Shown here: positions 22,201 to 33,168 of the stretch, piece after piece | Layout of the letters: each line of letters opens with the position of its first letter | Position numbering within the stretch: position 1 is the stretch's first letter | Assembly (NCBI GenBank): GCA_014526335.1 | Contig: JACTAT010000035.1 | Coordinates: forward strand, 2,271,452-2,335,451 | Length of the DNA stretch: 64,000 nucleotides | Origin: Chrysaora quinquecirrha | Lineage: Eukaryota > Cnidaria > Scyphozoa > Semaeostomeae > Pelagiidae | Direction of reading: 5' to 3' | Translations under genes and position numbers: made by a program | Notes under the pieces: model-generated | What the model was told of the DNA's origin: nothing | What the model saw: only the letters and a program-made list of their open reading frames with translations | Databases searched by the model: none

Positions 22201-24425
22201 TAGGCGGATTTTCGTATTTAAGTACTTCGAGTCGGATGGATAGGCGGATTTGTCCTATTTACATATTTGATATCTTCTGCCCGGCGGATAAGCGGATAGG
22301 ATGGTCGTATAAGCATATCTGATATGTAGTCATTGTTCATTACACTCTTTTTTTATAAGAATACTTTAAATTTTGTCCAGCCTCAATATTCTTAAAAAAT
22401 GTTCGTTTTGAGCCTGAATATATTCTTAAAGTATTCTTATTTTTCAAATCTGATATGCGGTTTTAGAGGAACATAGTTAAAAGAAAAATCATCTCATATG
22501 GTCGAGCGAAAGAAATATTTAACTATTATAACAAAAAGAATGTTGTTAACAATCATGAAGTTTCGTTCTAACATTGCAAAACAGGCATCTGCTGAAAAAT
22601 GAGACAGAAATATGGGAGAGCTGAGGCTGAGCATATTCTTACAATATTCTTAAAAATAGGATGATTCTGAGCCTGAATATTCTTATAAACTATATTCTTA
22701 TAAAAAAAGAGTGTATAGACGAATGGCTTTTGAATGAATTTTAGGACAGTGCTGTTTTAGAGCACCCTGAATTTGGGAACAAAACTTATCAGGTAGTACA
22801 TGTGAAAATAGGCAGAGAGACGTTGGATTGCATTTTCGCTTGATCACAGTCATTGACCTTGGGATTTCTGTTTTGCATTCTAGACACTGTTGATCAATAC
22901 AAACCGCCATTTTTTGAATGGCTTGGTGAGGACCCAACTTTTGAAGAAGTAAGAGCAGTTGTAGTGAAAGACAGGCAAAGACCCGAAATACCTGAACGAT
23001 GGTCAACAGATCAGGTAGGACTGAATTCTATCTAAGTTTCATTTTGTGGTATCTTGACGTTCTATGTCAAAGAGATATTTTTTATGCTGTTTAGTAATAA
23101 TCTTGACTGCACTTTGAACGTTTTGCTTTTAACACCAAGTTTTTTACCATGCCAAAATGTTTGGAATGAACGCTTTTCCTATTTTTCGCTTGGTGCCAAA
23201 TTTTCCCTCCCCCTCCGTTAATATGTTGGTCTACTCTTCGAAGGATTGAGCTGAGTTCAGCAAAAAACTTAATTGCTAAGCATTTCTCATCCTTCTAAAG
23301 ATTGTCGAGGGGAATTGCTGGTCTGTTGCAAACAAACGGAGGATTGGTTTGTCTTTAACCAATAAGCATCGAGTGCCCAAAGTCGTGTGATTCTTTTTAA
23401 CAATAAGATTCAATCTTATTTTGCTTGTGCGCATGACTAATGGCCTGACGGACGGCTGTATCTCCTGGATCTGTTCTTCTTCTCCCAGCAAAAGAAACAA
23501 TGTTTCCCCGGGCAGTTAATAGCTTAGTATATTGTTTGTTGCAAAACATTTCAAGGTTGTTCCAAGTTATTTTGGTAAACAGGTCACGGGTAGATTACGT
23601 GTCTTGGTCCATTTTAATTTATATCAATTAAAAAATTTATTTCCATTACCTGAATTTCGAGTGCTTTTGTGTAATTCATTGTGGCCACTTTAAGGCAATG
23701 TCAGTTTCATCACTCTGCTTGCAACTGCTGTTACTGTATCCATTGTTTGTGCAGAGACTCCCCGACTGACCACGCATGTACTTGAGGGGTTAAATTTGAT
23801 CTGTGATTTAGCAGTATGTCTAATTATAAGAGAAAATTGACAAGTCAGTTATAAACTTTAAAGCTTTTTTCACTAGAGCAGAAATTTGTCTATATGTTAC
23901 CTTCTAAGACTCTAACAGTAAGTAAACTGGTATCTTGTTTTGTCAAAAATGCAAGTACACTCTGGCACAAATGCTGATTGAATTTTGTCTGGTCACCGTT
24001 CTCTCCCGATTCCATCCCTCTCTCTTCGTTTTGCTGTGTTGTAGCCGCAGATGTGTCTATTTTTGTAATGCATTCTTACTGTTAATCTATAGTACCTATT
24101 TTTACTCATTCCTGGAGATTCTTTCTAAAATCTTTTTCCATGTGTAAAGCAAGTTATTACTATTGAAATAAATACTGTATGCTTTAAGATATTTGTTCCT
24201 AAGCTATTAAGGTACTAACACATTTCCAAATGTCTTTTGCAGCCGATACAAACCTTGAAAATTATTTCTAAATTATTTCTTTTTTTACAGCATTTACGAC
24301 TTGCTACTAAACTGATGTGCGAGTGCTGGAGTCATTCTCCGGCGGCAAGACTAACTGCCGCGCGGGTGAAGAAGACCCTACAAGCGTTTGTTACGGACGA
24401 AGAGTCGGAGTCCAGTTACTCATGA
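10570..24425 (+). CDS. BMP/activin type I receptor Ser/Thr kinase (BMPR1-like), 5' end missing
   Basis: Six exons join in frame with consensus splice sites: 10570-10863, 12785-12902, 18950-19091, 21170-21836, 22884-23014 and 24291-24425 (stop TGA). They encode, in order, a ten-cysteine ligand-binding ectodomain, one membrane helix, the GS box and a full kinase domain ending ESESSYS. The ectodomain spacing and LQPTLKPF after the last cysteines resemble BMPR1A/1B most. Type II receptors phosphorylate the GS box of such type I receptors, which then phosphorylate receptor SMADs at the plasma membrane. All catalytic motifs are intact and no frame break was seen. The signal-peptide exon was not located. 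Ortholog class (BMPR1 versus ACVR1/ACVRL1) is not settled, since the L45 loop is unusual. Confidence 0.92.
11632..11805. mobile_element. MITE, CAAACATTG family, copy 1
   Basis: Terminal inverted repeats resemble GGCCAAACGATCAAACATTG: left TAGACGATCAAACATTG, right the reverse complement of ACCAAACGATCAAGCATTG. No coding capacity. Further copies lie at 13170-13262, 18581-18811, 20674-20910, 29089-29200 with 29605-29715, 31785-32085, 41036-41250 and 51590-51680. Confidence 0.65.
12785..12902 (+). other. BMP-receptor transmembrane exon
   Basis: This exon encodes a short juxtamembrane stretch and the helix [20 protein letters not shown], followed by YLYFR. The flanks are TTTTGCAG and AG|GTAAGC. 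Phase matches the ectodomain exon before it and the GS exon after it. Confidence 0.9.
13170..13262. mobile_element. MITE, CAAACATTG family, partial copy
   Basis: GGACGGTCAAACATTGTTTA and TCAAACATTTGAAATCCGCT match the left end and subterminal part of the family. The right end is truncated or diverged. Confidence 0.55.
14955..15228 (+). pseudogene. 5'-truncated LINE 3' end (RT C-terminus relic)
   Basis: Translated pieces in more than one frame follow the C-terminal tail of RTE-like or related reverse transcriptases: [15 protein letters not shown], a [15 protein letters not shown] basic stretch and VRRADDRIK. Compare WFGHVTR...GRGRPRNTW...MDRGRW in the fuller LINE at 53.3-55.6 kb. The coding trace runs straight into a (GAT)n tract, as expected for a LINE with a short-repeat 3' tail. 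Confidence 0.55.
15229..15370 (+). repeat. (GAT)n microsatellite
   Basis: About 45 imperfect GAT units with a few ATT, GCT and GGC interruptions. They create a spurious poly-Asp open frame. The tract abuts the LINE remnant and probably began as its 3' tail. Confidence 0.9.
17058..17185. mobile_element. MITE, CACTCTTTTTT family, copy 1
   Basis: The left end (CACTCTTTTTTCTTTATAAG) and right end (CTTATAAAAAAAAGGTG) are inverted. Other copies are at 22343-22713 and 46337-46590. TA next to the ends suggests a Tc1/mariner-type target site, but that is tentative. Confidence 0.55.
18581..18811. mobile_element. MITE, CAAACATTG family, copy
   Basis: Starts GGCCTGGCCAAACACTGT and ends AACAATGTTTGTTCGTTTGG followed by CCACG. 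Internal TCAAACATTTGAAATCTGCT is shared with other copies. It lies in the receptor intron about 140 bp before the GS exon. Confidence 0.7.
18950..19091 (+). other. BMP-receptor GS-box exon
   Basis: After the acceptor CTTTCAG the exon encodes [16 protein letters not shown], then [26 protein letters not shown] is the regulatory Ser/Thr-Gly box phosphorylated by type II receptors (SGSGSG in most relatives). PLL at the exon end and IQRT at the next exon start reconstruct the family motif LPLLVQRT. Confidence 0.92.
19200..19440 (+). repeat. (CTAA)n degenerate microsatellite
   Basis: Long run of CTAACTAA units with scattered substitutions, in the receptor intron downstream of the GS exon. The same unit recurs at 33110-33215 (as TTAG) and 62816-63240. 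Confidence 0.9.
20674..20910. mobile_element. MITE, CAAACATTG family, copy
   Basis: Left end CCAGACCATCAAACATTG and right end AATGTTTGATCGTTTAGC are inverted. Internal GACGTGGCCAAACTGTCAAA is shared with the copy near 32.0 kb. Confidence 0.7.
22100..22300 (+). repeat. About 53-bp minisatellite, three to four units
   Basis: Units share GGCGGATnGATAGGCGGATT, then GTCGTATTTAAGTACTTCC with substitutions. It lies in the receptor intron between the first and second kinase exons. Confidence 0.7.
22343..22713. mobile_element. MITE, CACTCTTTTTT family, copy 2
   Basis: Begins CACTCTTTTTTTATAAGAAT and ends in the near-exact inverse, ATTCTTATAAAAAAAGAGTG, each flanked by TA. The interior repeats TGAGCCTGAATAT and ATTCTTA motifs on both sides. 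No open frame. Confidence 0.75.
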
Positions 24426-27218
24426 TTGGAGTGGTAGCTAAATGGTATGCCTCTTAATGATATGTCAAATTCAGTTGAATAGTCAGATTTTGGCTTTAAA
24501 CGTTCATCAGTCAGCTAAGGCGAAAGCATCTCTTGGTTCTGTTTAAATGATGATAATTTCAAAGAACCGCTGCCTATTAACAGTTGTCGAATCAGTATGG
24601 ATTGTTTTGATGTTTTGATATAATATCAAGAACTACTGAGTCCAAGTGACACATGTATGAAAACTTTCGCTTGAAGAACCTGCAAATGGCATTAGCTTCG
24701 TTTGGACTTGCAGAAGACATTTAAAAAGTCTTTTTTTTCAAATCCAGATGTTCAGTTCATTGAACAGTTTATTGACAGAAATTAGATTTTATTGGTAGAG
24801 ATTTGTAGCTTAATCGACACAAATTTTTTAATACATGTTTATCCTTCGTTAATTGTTATAAATTGATTGTTATGAATGGACGTTTTAGGCTCGTCTGTGC
24901 AGATGAATGTAATGTAGAATATGTCCTTCCACTTGGTAACGAGTTAATTAGTCTTTTTTGATAAAGACATTTACTACAGACCATACAGGAATATGCTATG
25001 TTGAGCCATGTTAACAGTTTAATGTGCGATTTTCTCATCACATCCGATCTACAGTAAGTCTATTAAGTATAAAAGCACGCTGGAACCTCGATTTGACGGA
25101 CACCCGAGGAACCAATGTCCGCTGTATGCAGGGTTATCTTAACAACGCTATTTCGGTTTTGAAACAATATGTAATACAGTTTTTGTCCGGTTTTCGGAGG
25201 TGTCCACTGATTAGCTTTGTCCGTTAGGAGGTTCCACTATATCCACGTTCTTGTCGTAATCCCAGTAGAAAACGTAGGAGCCAGAAAACATGCCGTCTTA
25301 ATACAACTCTGTTTGCTTCTTATATGTTGCATTTGATTGCCCATTTTGTGATTGAGTTCCAAGATTCTTTCGGTTTGCTGCTAAATATGGCCTATGCTAA
25401 ACGTTTGCCCTTGTACGTTTCCTTTGTTGAGCCTTTTCACTACGTTTACAACTTCAGTCACACGATAAGCATTCAACTAGAAAAAGCGATGAACATTCTG
25501 AGAATGACAAAGTGATGCACAGTCGCCACAATGACAAGGCCTAGTTTTTCCCAGACATCTCTTCAGCCAATTGAAAAATTTAGGCCAACCTGGCACTTCA
25601 CTTGGCATACTGTGTGAAAATACATCGTACAGCATTTGCATTTGCAAACGTCTTAATCGCAACACAATCTTGTGATTTTATCTACACGGTCTTTGAATAA
25701 TTTTATATACAAATATTTCGTAGTAAGAAATATTAACATAGCAGAAACTCGGAATTCTTTTGATTTGTGATTTTCTTGTTGCTTATGAAACGTCGTCCAT
25801 GTTTTAATTTGTAAATATAATCAACTCAATGTTGAATCGTGCAAAGGACTGGTTCATACTTCCTTTATACTACAATCCCTCCTATGCATCACACTATACA
25901 GTTTATTGTTTTTCTTAGTCTTAAGTTTTACATATACAGTTGTTGTATTTACCATTATAAGACCTTGTATATAAAATGTTATCTTATATTTTCGATTTGA
26001 TTAATGCTATCATATTAAACATCTGGGTGTAAGGGTTTCTATTGCCTTAGAAATTCAGTAATGGCATTTTGTTGCGTTCTTGCATTTTTTCCTACTTCTG
26101 CTCTGGCAATTAGTTGGTCTCCATGATACATCTGCTTAAAATAGTCTAAAATAGCGAATATAATAGCGAGTACTGCGATAGCTACGTTTCTCACATTAAC
26201 GCACACCTCAACCTTTTTCAACTTCGCTTAGAAAGCAATAGGCCTCAAGGCCAACAAAAGTGACTGTAAATGGTCTGAGAGGTAAATCGGGGATGGTTAC
26301 CTGTGCAAAATTTCACCGAATTGCACTGAAATGGAGGCGCACGGCAGCTAAAATTCGTGCATGTTACATAAAATATTCCAGAGCTTTGGAGCAAGTTTTA
26401 AGCCATTTTGCAACAACATTTACAATGCAAATGGTTTTAGACCAAATTGAATACAAAAATGCTGAAAGAACTTACCATTATTGCTGCAGTATTGCTGATA
26501 ACATTAGGTCTTTTTCATTCCGTTATTTCCTTGCGACTAAGGAAATAATCCGTGAATTAGGGCCTAATGGGCCTAATTGGTTCGCTTCTCCTTATCTGAA
26601 AATATGCAATTGCGCATGAGTACAGCCGCTGTGCAAGGAGAGATTATTCGATACAGAATGTTTTGTTACTTTTCAAACCATAGTCATTGAAAAATCAAAT
26701 TAGTTTAAGAAAATTATTTATAAACATTTTTGTCGATACCAGTTTCAAACTCAATGAAAAACTAGATTCAACTTTTGTACAGCAATTCTCAATTTGCCGC
26801 GCAGTTTCAGGCTGCAGGCTGTGGTAACTCAGTTCAAACCAAACGACTTAAATGTTTACAATTAAGTATACCAAAATAAAGATTACTTATGTACCAAAAT
26901 AAGAGCAAAATTGAAGCATATTGACCGGTGTTTGTACAAGATTGAATACAGTTTTTGACAAGAGCATCCAGGACGGATGCAAGACAAGACTTTGCAAGTG
27001 TAAAGGCATAGTGTAAGACGCAGTTTTGCCATGCCCTTTGTGGTCTGACTTTTCAGTCAACTAGTATCTGAAGATGAAGGGGAGACGAAATACTTCATCA
27101 ATACCGTTCGATGCTGAATACCATTATATGTGAGTATAGCAATGGATGAAAGCGATCTTACATGATTCAATACATGATTCATACATGACCCTGATATGTC
27201 CGGTAATGTTTCAGTGTC
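24426..27218. other. Receptor 3' flank and intergenic DNA
   Basis: Contains the presumed 3' UTR of the receptor and the 3' UTR of the convergent transporter gene. I saw no canonical polyadenylation signal that I could assign with confidence. Open frames at 26039-26221 (minus, one hydrophobic stretch) and 26260-26619 (plus) have no recognised domain or exon-like borders. Confidence 0.4.
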
Positions 27219-28987
27219 TTAATACTTGCACGGCGCAAGATTAAACGCTTTTTGAACAGCTTTATTGAAAACATTGTCGCACTTAACAAAGCAAGGGCAG
27301 CGATAGGTATGCTTATAAACAAGCAGAAAATACATCGGAACGCCAAATAGAATGACATCGATCGTAATTCCGCATTCAATGGGTTTTTCCAGGAAAGGAA
27401 TCGATACCAAGAATAATGATATCAATGTCATCAACACTGGAACAATTAGCCAAATACGGAACGGTCTTTCTAGATCAGGTTTCCTTATACGGAGAACAAC
27501 AACAGCAAAAATCGACATTCCATATATGGTCCAACAGGCGAAGTTAAAGTAACCAATCAGCGATTCGAGATTACTTGCATCAGGGACAAGCATTAAACCG
27601 GCAATGAGACTTGCCAGGATTATCGCTGGGATTGGCGTCAAGCGTTTTTTGTGAATCATCGCGAATGCTTCAGGCATGTGTCCTTCACGCGCGGCAGCTA
27701 GTGTCAATCTACCGCACGCGAAGACAGTTCCGTTTGCAGCACCGTAGCAAGAAAGCGCCACTAAAACAGGCATGACATAAGCGACTTTCTTTCCGAGAAT
27801 CTTCTGCACAAATGTGATGACGACGGTTGGGTTACTTGCGATTTCATCCTTTGTTAAAACGGTCATCAGGGACAGGTTGACGGCAACATAGCAGATTATG
27901 ACAAACGGAATTCCCGTTATGACGGACAAAAACAAATTGCGCTCCAGGTTATGCATTTCTTCCGTAACATTGCTAACCAGCGACCAGCCATCATACGACC
28001 ACAAACCATTATACAGCGCCATTGCCAACTGGCCTAATTGAACAGTGCCGAAATGAGTTGCAGTTGAGTTACTGCTACTGAACATCGTGCGTATATTATC
28101 AACTTTACCCATAGCCATTTGCCAAATGCCTAAGATGACGACAAAAATAACCGCTGAGATTTGTGCGAACGTGAAAATTGCTTGCGCTCTTGAAGCGGCC
28201 TTTACACTCCAACAATTCACAATGGCGATGATCAAAATACAAGCGGCGGCAAGAACTTTGGCTAACCACGCCATTTCTTTATCCTCGTAAAACGGCTTCA
28301 CGGCATACGTTCCAAAAGTTAACGTTACTGCAGCTATTCCCGCTGGGTCGATAATAAATACCGTTGTCCAACTACAAAGGAAAGCTGGCAACGGACCGTA
28401 CGCTTCATATATATACGCGTAATTACCGCCAGCTCGCTTAATTGCACAGCCAAGCTCACAATAACTCAAGGCGCCGAAAAGAGCGATTAACCCACATCCT
28501 ATCCAGATCATTATCGCGATTCCCATATTTTCCGTCGCACCTGCGACTAAAGACGGTGATAAGAAGATTCCGGATCCAATGAGAATTCCAACAATGAGAA
28601 AAATCCTTGAGCAAATCCAAGACTTTTCTGTAGCTGTCTTATAGAAGCTGAGAATGCATGCGATATACTGTTGATGACCCCCTGACCGATAGAACCATGC
28701 CAGGAGAGACCAAAGGATTTTGTACGGCCTTTTGTGAGGTGTGGATACAATAACGGGGTGGCTTCTGTTGAAAGCTGAGGCAAAACATGATCTTTGTCGT
28801 CATGATCAAAATAATCATCACTTTGAATGGTGACTCGCGGGTGCTTCGGTCTCCCTGAACTCTCAATGCTTCCAACGCGAATGCGTGTACCAGAAAATGA
28901 ATTAGGCGATGTTGAGAAATTCATTTCACTACCTGATGACAAAAATGACCTGGAGTCTAAAGAATCTCTATTCGTGTTGCTATCCAT
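27219..28987 (-). CDS. SLC7 (LAT/light-chain type) amino-acid transporter, one apparent frame slip
   Basis: The N-terminal segment (ATG 28985-28987, about 127 residues, mostly polar cytosolic tail) and the rest (to stop at 27219) lie in adjacent frames. They meet near 28600, where a T5 run should be T6 to give LGFAQGFF followed by LIVGILIGSGIFLSP, the first-helix GSGIF signature of APC/SLC7 transporters. Further signatures are GALSYCELGCAIKRAGGNYA, AIVNCWSVKAASRAQ and LWSYDGWSLVSNVTEEM (helix 6), with about 12 hydrophobic segments in all. Family members exchange neutral or cationic amino acids, usually disulfide-linked to an SLC3 heavy chain. Here the loop that carries that cysteine reads AVKPFYEDKEM and has none. 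A splice acceptor just upstream (exon from 29009) implies a 5' UTR intron. The subfamily is uncertain. Confidence 0.88.
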
Positions 28988-29088
28988 TCTCGACTAGTCT
29001 ATATTTTGCCTACAGAAGAAAAGTATAAATCAATAATGGCACTGAAAGCAGGTCCGTCTCATCATTATACTCCAACTGGAAAAAGCAA

Positions 29089-29715
29089 CTTTGGCCACAC
29101 GATCAAACATTGTTAATCAAACATTTGAAATTTGCTTGTCAAACCAAATGTTTGACCGTTCAGTCACGCCGTAAAACATTGCTTGTCACACATGCTTTAC
29201 TTACAACAAAAAGATAAGGAACAGACTTGTAAAAGAAAGTATTCACTCGGTTCTATCAACTCCTTCTATCAATCAAGTATCTTACTCTATTCCAGAAGTC
29301 TGGTTGAATAACATCAAAAGTTGCACTGAGCGAAATTTTGGCGCCACAAATTTTAGAAACCGAGCGCCAAAAACTCCGAGCTTCCTCGCAGGGCCGATTA
29401 AGTGAAGACCTTTCGATCCGACCTTTGCAATAAATAGGAAAGAAACCACATTTCTCATTGCCCGATGATGGAAGGCAGATCTCTCCCGAAACGTTGTCCT
29501 ACAAAATATCAAAGGCTTGTCATGATAAGTGGTATAGCTATAATGTCTAATATGGTGTAAGATGATAATGTGCCTGAAATTATCCTAAAACTTTTTCCAG
29601 CTAATTCTGCTTGTCACGCAATGTTTGCGATGTAGCAAAACAGGCAAATATTCCTAGCAAAACAAATATTTAATGTTTGACAAACAATGTTTCATCGTTT
29701 GTTCAGGACCTTATA
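29089..29715. mobile_element. CAAACATTG-family MITE, probably split by an insertion
   Basis: The left half at 29089-29200 starts TTTGGCCACACGATCAAACA. A matching right half at 29605-29715 ends AACAATGTTTCATCGTTTG. About 400 bp of unrelated sequence separates them, consistent with one element interrupted or two solo ends. Confidence 0.5.
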
Positions 29716-30860
29716 GGCTTCATTTGCAAGTGATCTGTTCTAAATTGAACCGAAACCACCGTGGGTGCATTTCGATTTGGATATTACTAACATTACCGTT
29801 CTTGTTAGTTCGGAAATTCAACACCGTTCCTTATACTTATTTCTTTTATCGTGGAATCAGGAAATGGTCAAATAACGACAACCGTTTTTGTTCCAAGTTG
29901 AGGTATTGGTTTTCTTTGATCCATCATGGTATATATCAGGTTTATACCTGTAATCTGAGTAACCTGAAATCAAGTTAGGAATTTCAAGGCCTATGTCAAG
30001 AATGCAAGCAAAATCGCAGCAATGGATCACAGAGATACGCAAAATTTGATGATCTTCACCCACCATGCTACTCTTGGTTTGGACATATGTACGAGGATGC
30101 AAGATTCCGGGTTTCCATTCAGATGAAAAATTTACACGTGGATCCTCCCTTGTGAACATTTTTAACGGGTTCTTGCTATGTACAAGATCAACTCAAAATT
30201 TTAGCGTTTATGAGGAATATTTCGAGGAATACGGGGGGAATACGTTTTGGAAATTTTTACTTGAATATAGTACACGTTTACCAAATCAAGGTATAACAAT
30301 GACCAAGATAACATAAGAGTTCTCTTATGTTATCTTGCAATGACGTATACCTACACCGTGTAGGCCAACAGAAAACACTACATAACTTGTAAGGACATCA
30401 GGTTGAGAAAGGAGGCTGGTGCCTGACGGACGGGGTTTACATCAGTTTTATGCAATGGAGCATGTAATAACAGTGATGCTTACCTCCCTGATTAGTTTCA
30501 AACTGCAGTTTCAAATTGAAGGACGAAAACCTTTGCTCGGAGTCAAAACATCAAATCTACCAAAATCCCATGCTCGATATCAATAAGTTGCCTTTGTAAA
30601 AAGATAAGTTTAGCTGTATTTACAATCTCGATCAATTGAATAAAGAAGCTCTGTCAACATCAGCGAACACGTGTACACTTGCCCAGCATGAAGACCAGCA
30701 GCAAAGGGATAAGTTGAAAGCACGTTGAAGATCTTGAATGATAAAAAATGTAATCCAAGAAGGTGCAAGAAAGCCAAGAGCAAATAGAACGTTAAATACG
30801 CTATGGTGGCGGAGGCGACCGCCGCAAGGGTACCGCAAAAAGGCTCCATTGCGAGTAAAG

Positions 30861-31130
30861 CTATGGCTAAACTAGGAGACATTTCGCATGCGACATTGTA
30901 TTTGGCGTGTCTCCCAAGCTGGCTAAACATGCGAGCGACAAGCGAGCAACATGTCCCTGGAGTCGCGGAGACAAGAAATGTTTCTGTTATCTCCCAAAAA
31001 CATTTGCGTGTCTCTCGCTACAAATTTTGTCGCTCGTTACAAAGTTTCCGAGGTGGCTAAACTGGCAGAAATCGAGGGGACATTTGTAACAATGTCGCGC
31101 GCGACATGTCTTCTAGTTTAGACAGGCCTT
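30861..31130. mobile_element. 270-bp MITE with GGCTAAACTAG ends
   Basis: Left end GGCTAAACTAGGAGACAT followed by TTCGCATGCGACATTG. The right end inverted reads GTCTAAACTAGAAGACATGT followed by CGCGCGCGACATTG. Terminal inverted repeats run about 35 bp. The interior is CpG-rich and has no protein. Confidence 0.75.
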
Positions 31131-31784
31131 AACAAGCTTCCTCGTCAGAAGAAAATTGCGCTTATTATCCAGGTGAACCAGGCAAGAAAACTTACGCAAA
31201 CAGTTGCTACCAGATAGCCTTCCTCTAATAAGCGCCCACCCTGGAATAAGCGACCCATTTAGATTGTGCGGCCCATCAGACTGGCGCCAGACACTTCTTT
31301 TATAGGGTAGGTGCAAGCTTCTGATGGGAGGAATCAATATAGACCTTTTGCTAGTTTTACTTGAACTATACAGTAAGTTTCAGTAATATATTCGACGAAA
31401 AGAAACAACTGACTTGAACTGATGAAATTTGAATATCAACATAACAGAACAATCTACAAAATGAATGCTAATAAATTTAATATATGCTATTCGCTAAATA
31501 CCCAAGATTTGGTAAGGTTTTGGTATAAATATTCCATACAAAATTTTCGTAATGTTAACGTAGAGTTGGGTAAAAATGTTTAGCTAAATTTAATAGAATC
31601 TTTTTTGTTACAGCAGTATTGAGAAAAGAAGTCCAACTCAGATTTAACAGTACGAGCGGACATACTAGGATACGCTATGTTTGAATAAAGACAGCCGAAG
31701 ACCTACGTTGATGAATATGCATAAGCAACTACCAAACTGCTATATAATTTACAAACGAAGGACATTGCACATACTTTCGGATCT

Positions 31785-32085
31785 GGCCCAAAGATCAAAA
31801 GCTCTGGCCAAACGATCAAACATAGCTTGTCTAACATTTTTTGCTTGCCTCATGCAGGAAGTTTTTCAAACATTGCGCAACAAATGAAGCAAACTACCAA
31901 ACTGCAATCTACTTTACAAAACGAAATACATTTTACATACCAGGCCCTGGCCCAGCAATCAAAATAAAACAATGTTTTTGCTTGTCAGGAAATGTTTTCT
32001 GATGTGGCCAAACGGTCAAACATTGCTTCAGAAACGGATCTCATATGTTTGACCAACAATGTTTGATCGTTTGGCTAGGACCTTA
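31785..32085. mobile_element. MITE, CAAACATTG family, copy
   Basis: Starts CTGGCCAAACGATCAAACAT and ends AACAATGTTTGATCGTTTGG. Internal GATGTGGCCAAACGGTCAAA matches the copy at 20.7 kb. Confidence 0.7.
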
Positions 32086-32608
32086 ATTTCGGGAATGTCG
32101 GGGCAAGAAAAAAAAACTTTGGCTCAGTTTTGTTATCTTCTAATTTACATTGAAAACTTGAGAGTTTAATTTTAAAAATCATGTCGTAGAATTTTGATTG
32201 ATCGAGGCTTGTTGCACATAAGATTCTCCACGGAACAAGAATTTTTCAAACATTATATTATCGGTGTCTTAGGAGGCAGGATTGCCTCAAGCAATATTTC
32301 ATTAGCTAACAATTCCCTTTATTTAAAATTCGTTAAAAAATCTAACACAACTTGAGAGGAAGTTAACATAAGTAATTTGTGGCATTGCAAGAAACGAGCG
32401 ACGCTATTATTTCAACAAAACATTGAACAAAAAATGCAACAAAAATAATATCTACATAACTTTGCAGCACGTATAAAGTATTGCAATTATTATGTTCTCA
32501 CTGAAGTGTTTATCTTTAGATATCTTCAGAGGCCTTCTTGTCAATAATAAGGGTGACAACGGTCAGGCTCAATGAAGGTTCATGAGCTTGTGAAGGATGA
32601 AGCCTTTT

Positions 32609-32664
32609 TTACTTCTTCCATTCTTCCTTACTTCTTCCATTCTTCCTTACTTCTTCCATTCTTC
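32609..32664 (+). repeat. Triplicated 19-bp unit at the pseudokinase stop codon
   Basis: Unit TTACTTCTTCCATTCTTCC occurs at 32609-32627 and 32628-32646, with 18 of its 19 bases at 32647-32664. In the mRNA the first unit contains the stop codon and the others follow in the 3' UTR. Confidence 0.9.
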
Positions 32665-32949
32665 AGAGAAAGTTTCAAGTCCATCGCTTTCATCCTCAGC
32701 TGTCTTTTCTTTGTCAGCTTCTTCAGATTTTGGGACTTCGGATTCAGATACTTCAGGCTGTAGAATATCTGCAGTAGCGTCCGTAGAGTGAACCACAGTA
32801 TCGCTTTCCGTACTTTTCGCGCAGTCACCAATATTGTCCTTTACTTCTTCCTTTGGAGGCTGTTCAGCTTCACTGCCTAATGCAAAGCTATTCTCGATGT
32901 TGACAAAACTGTCACTCAAGTCCTTCATATGACTAAGCAGTTCCTCGGA
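32647..32949 (-). other. Acidic C-terminal exon of the pseudokinase gene
   Basis: The exon follows acceptor TTTGACAG and encodes SEELLSHMKDLSDSFVNIEN, then an acidic Ser/Glu-rich tail ending SEEWKK and TAA. The last 18 bases including the stop are repeated twice more downstream as 19-bp units (32609-32664 in all). Confidence 0.85.
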
Positions 32950-33123
32950 CTGTCAAAATAAAGAGGGATAAAAAAATTCCTGCTTTTCTTGCTTTCTCGT
33001 AGAGTTTTAGTTAAATCTTTTAAGTAAAATTACCTCATAAATGTAGACATGTTTTTGCAGCGCCCACATTCAGTATAATTGCCTAACTACTTAGTATAAT
33101 TAGCCAGTTAGTTATTTGGCTAT

Positions 33124-33168
<45 letters not shown>

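Larger units (their letters stand above)
21170..24425 (+). other. BMP-receptor kinase-domain exons
   Basis: Exon 21170-21836 has the glycine loop [12 protein letters not shown], the VAVK lysine, catalytic [15 protein letters not shown] in place of DFG (normal for this family) and YAAPEVL. Exon 22884-23014 encodes [19 protein letters not shown]. Exon 24291-24425 encodes [20 protein letters not shown] and the C-terminus. The subtype-determining L45 loop reads [13 protein letters not shown], unlike the standard BMP, TGF-beta or ACVR1 loops that I know. Confidence 0.93.
28988..32646. other. Gene-free stretch between the transporter and Tudor/pseudokinase genes
   Basis: Near 29,280-29,520 a GC-richer block may be the transporter's 5' exon and promoter. 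The rest is repeats: CAAACATTG-family MITEs at 29.1, 29.6 and 31.8-32.1 kb, a palindromic MITE at 30861-31130, and an AATAAGCGCCC-type repeat fragment at 31195-31260. No other gene was recognised. Confidence 0.45.

Noticed and set aside
26260..26619. 119-residue plus-strand frame after the receptor gene
   Set aside because: No ATG start, no recognised domain, no splice partners, and it looks like low-copy repeat sequence.
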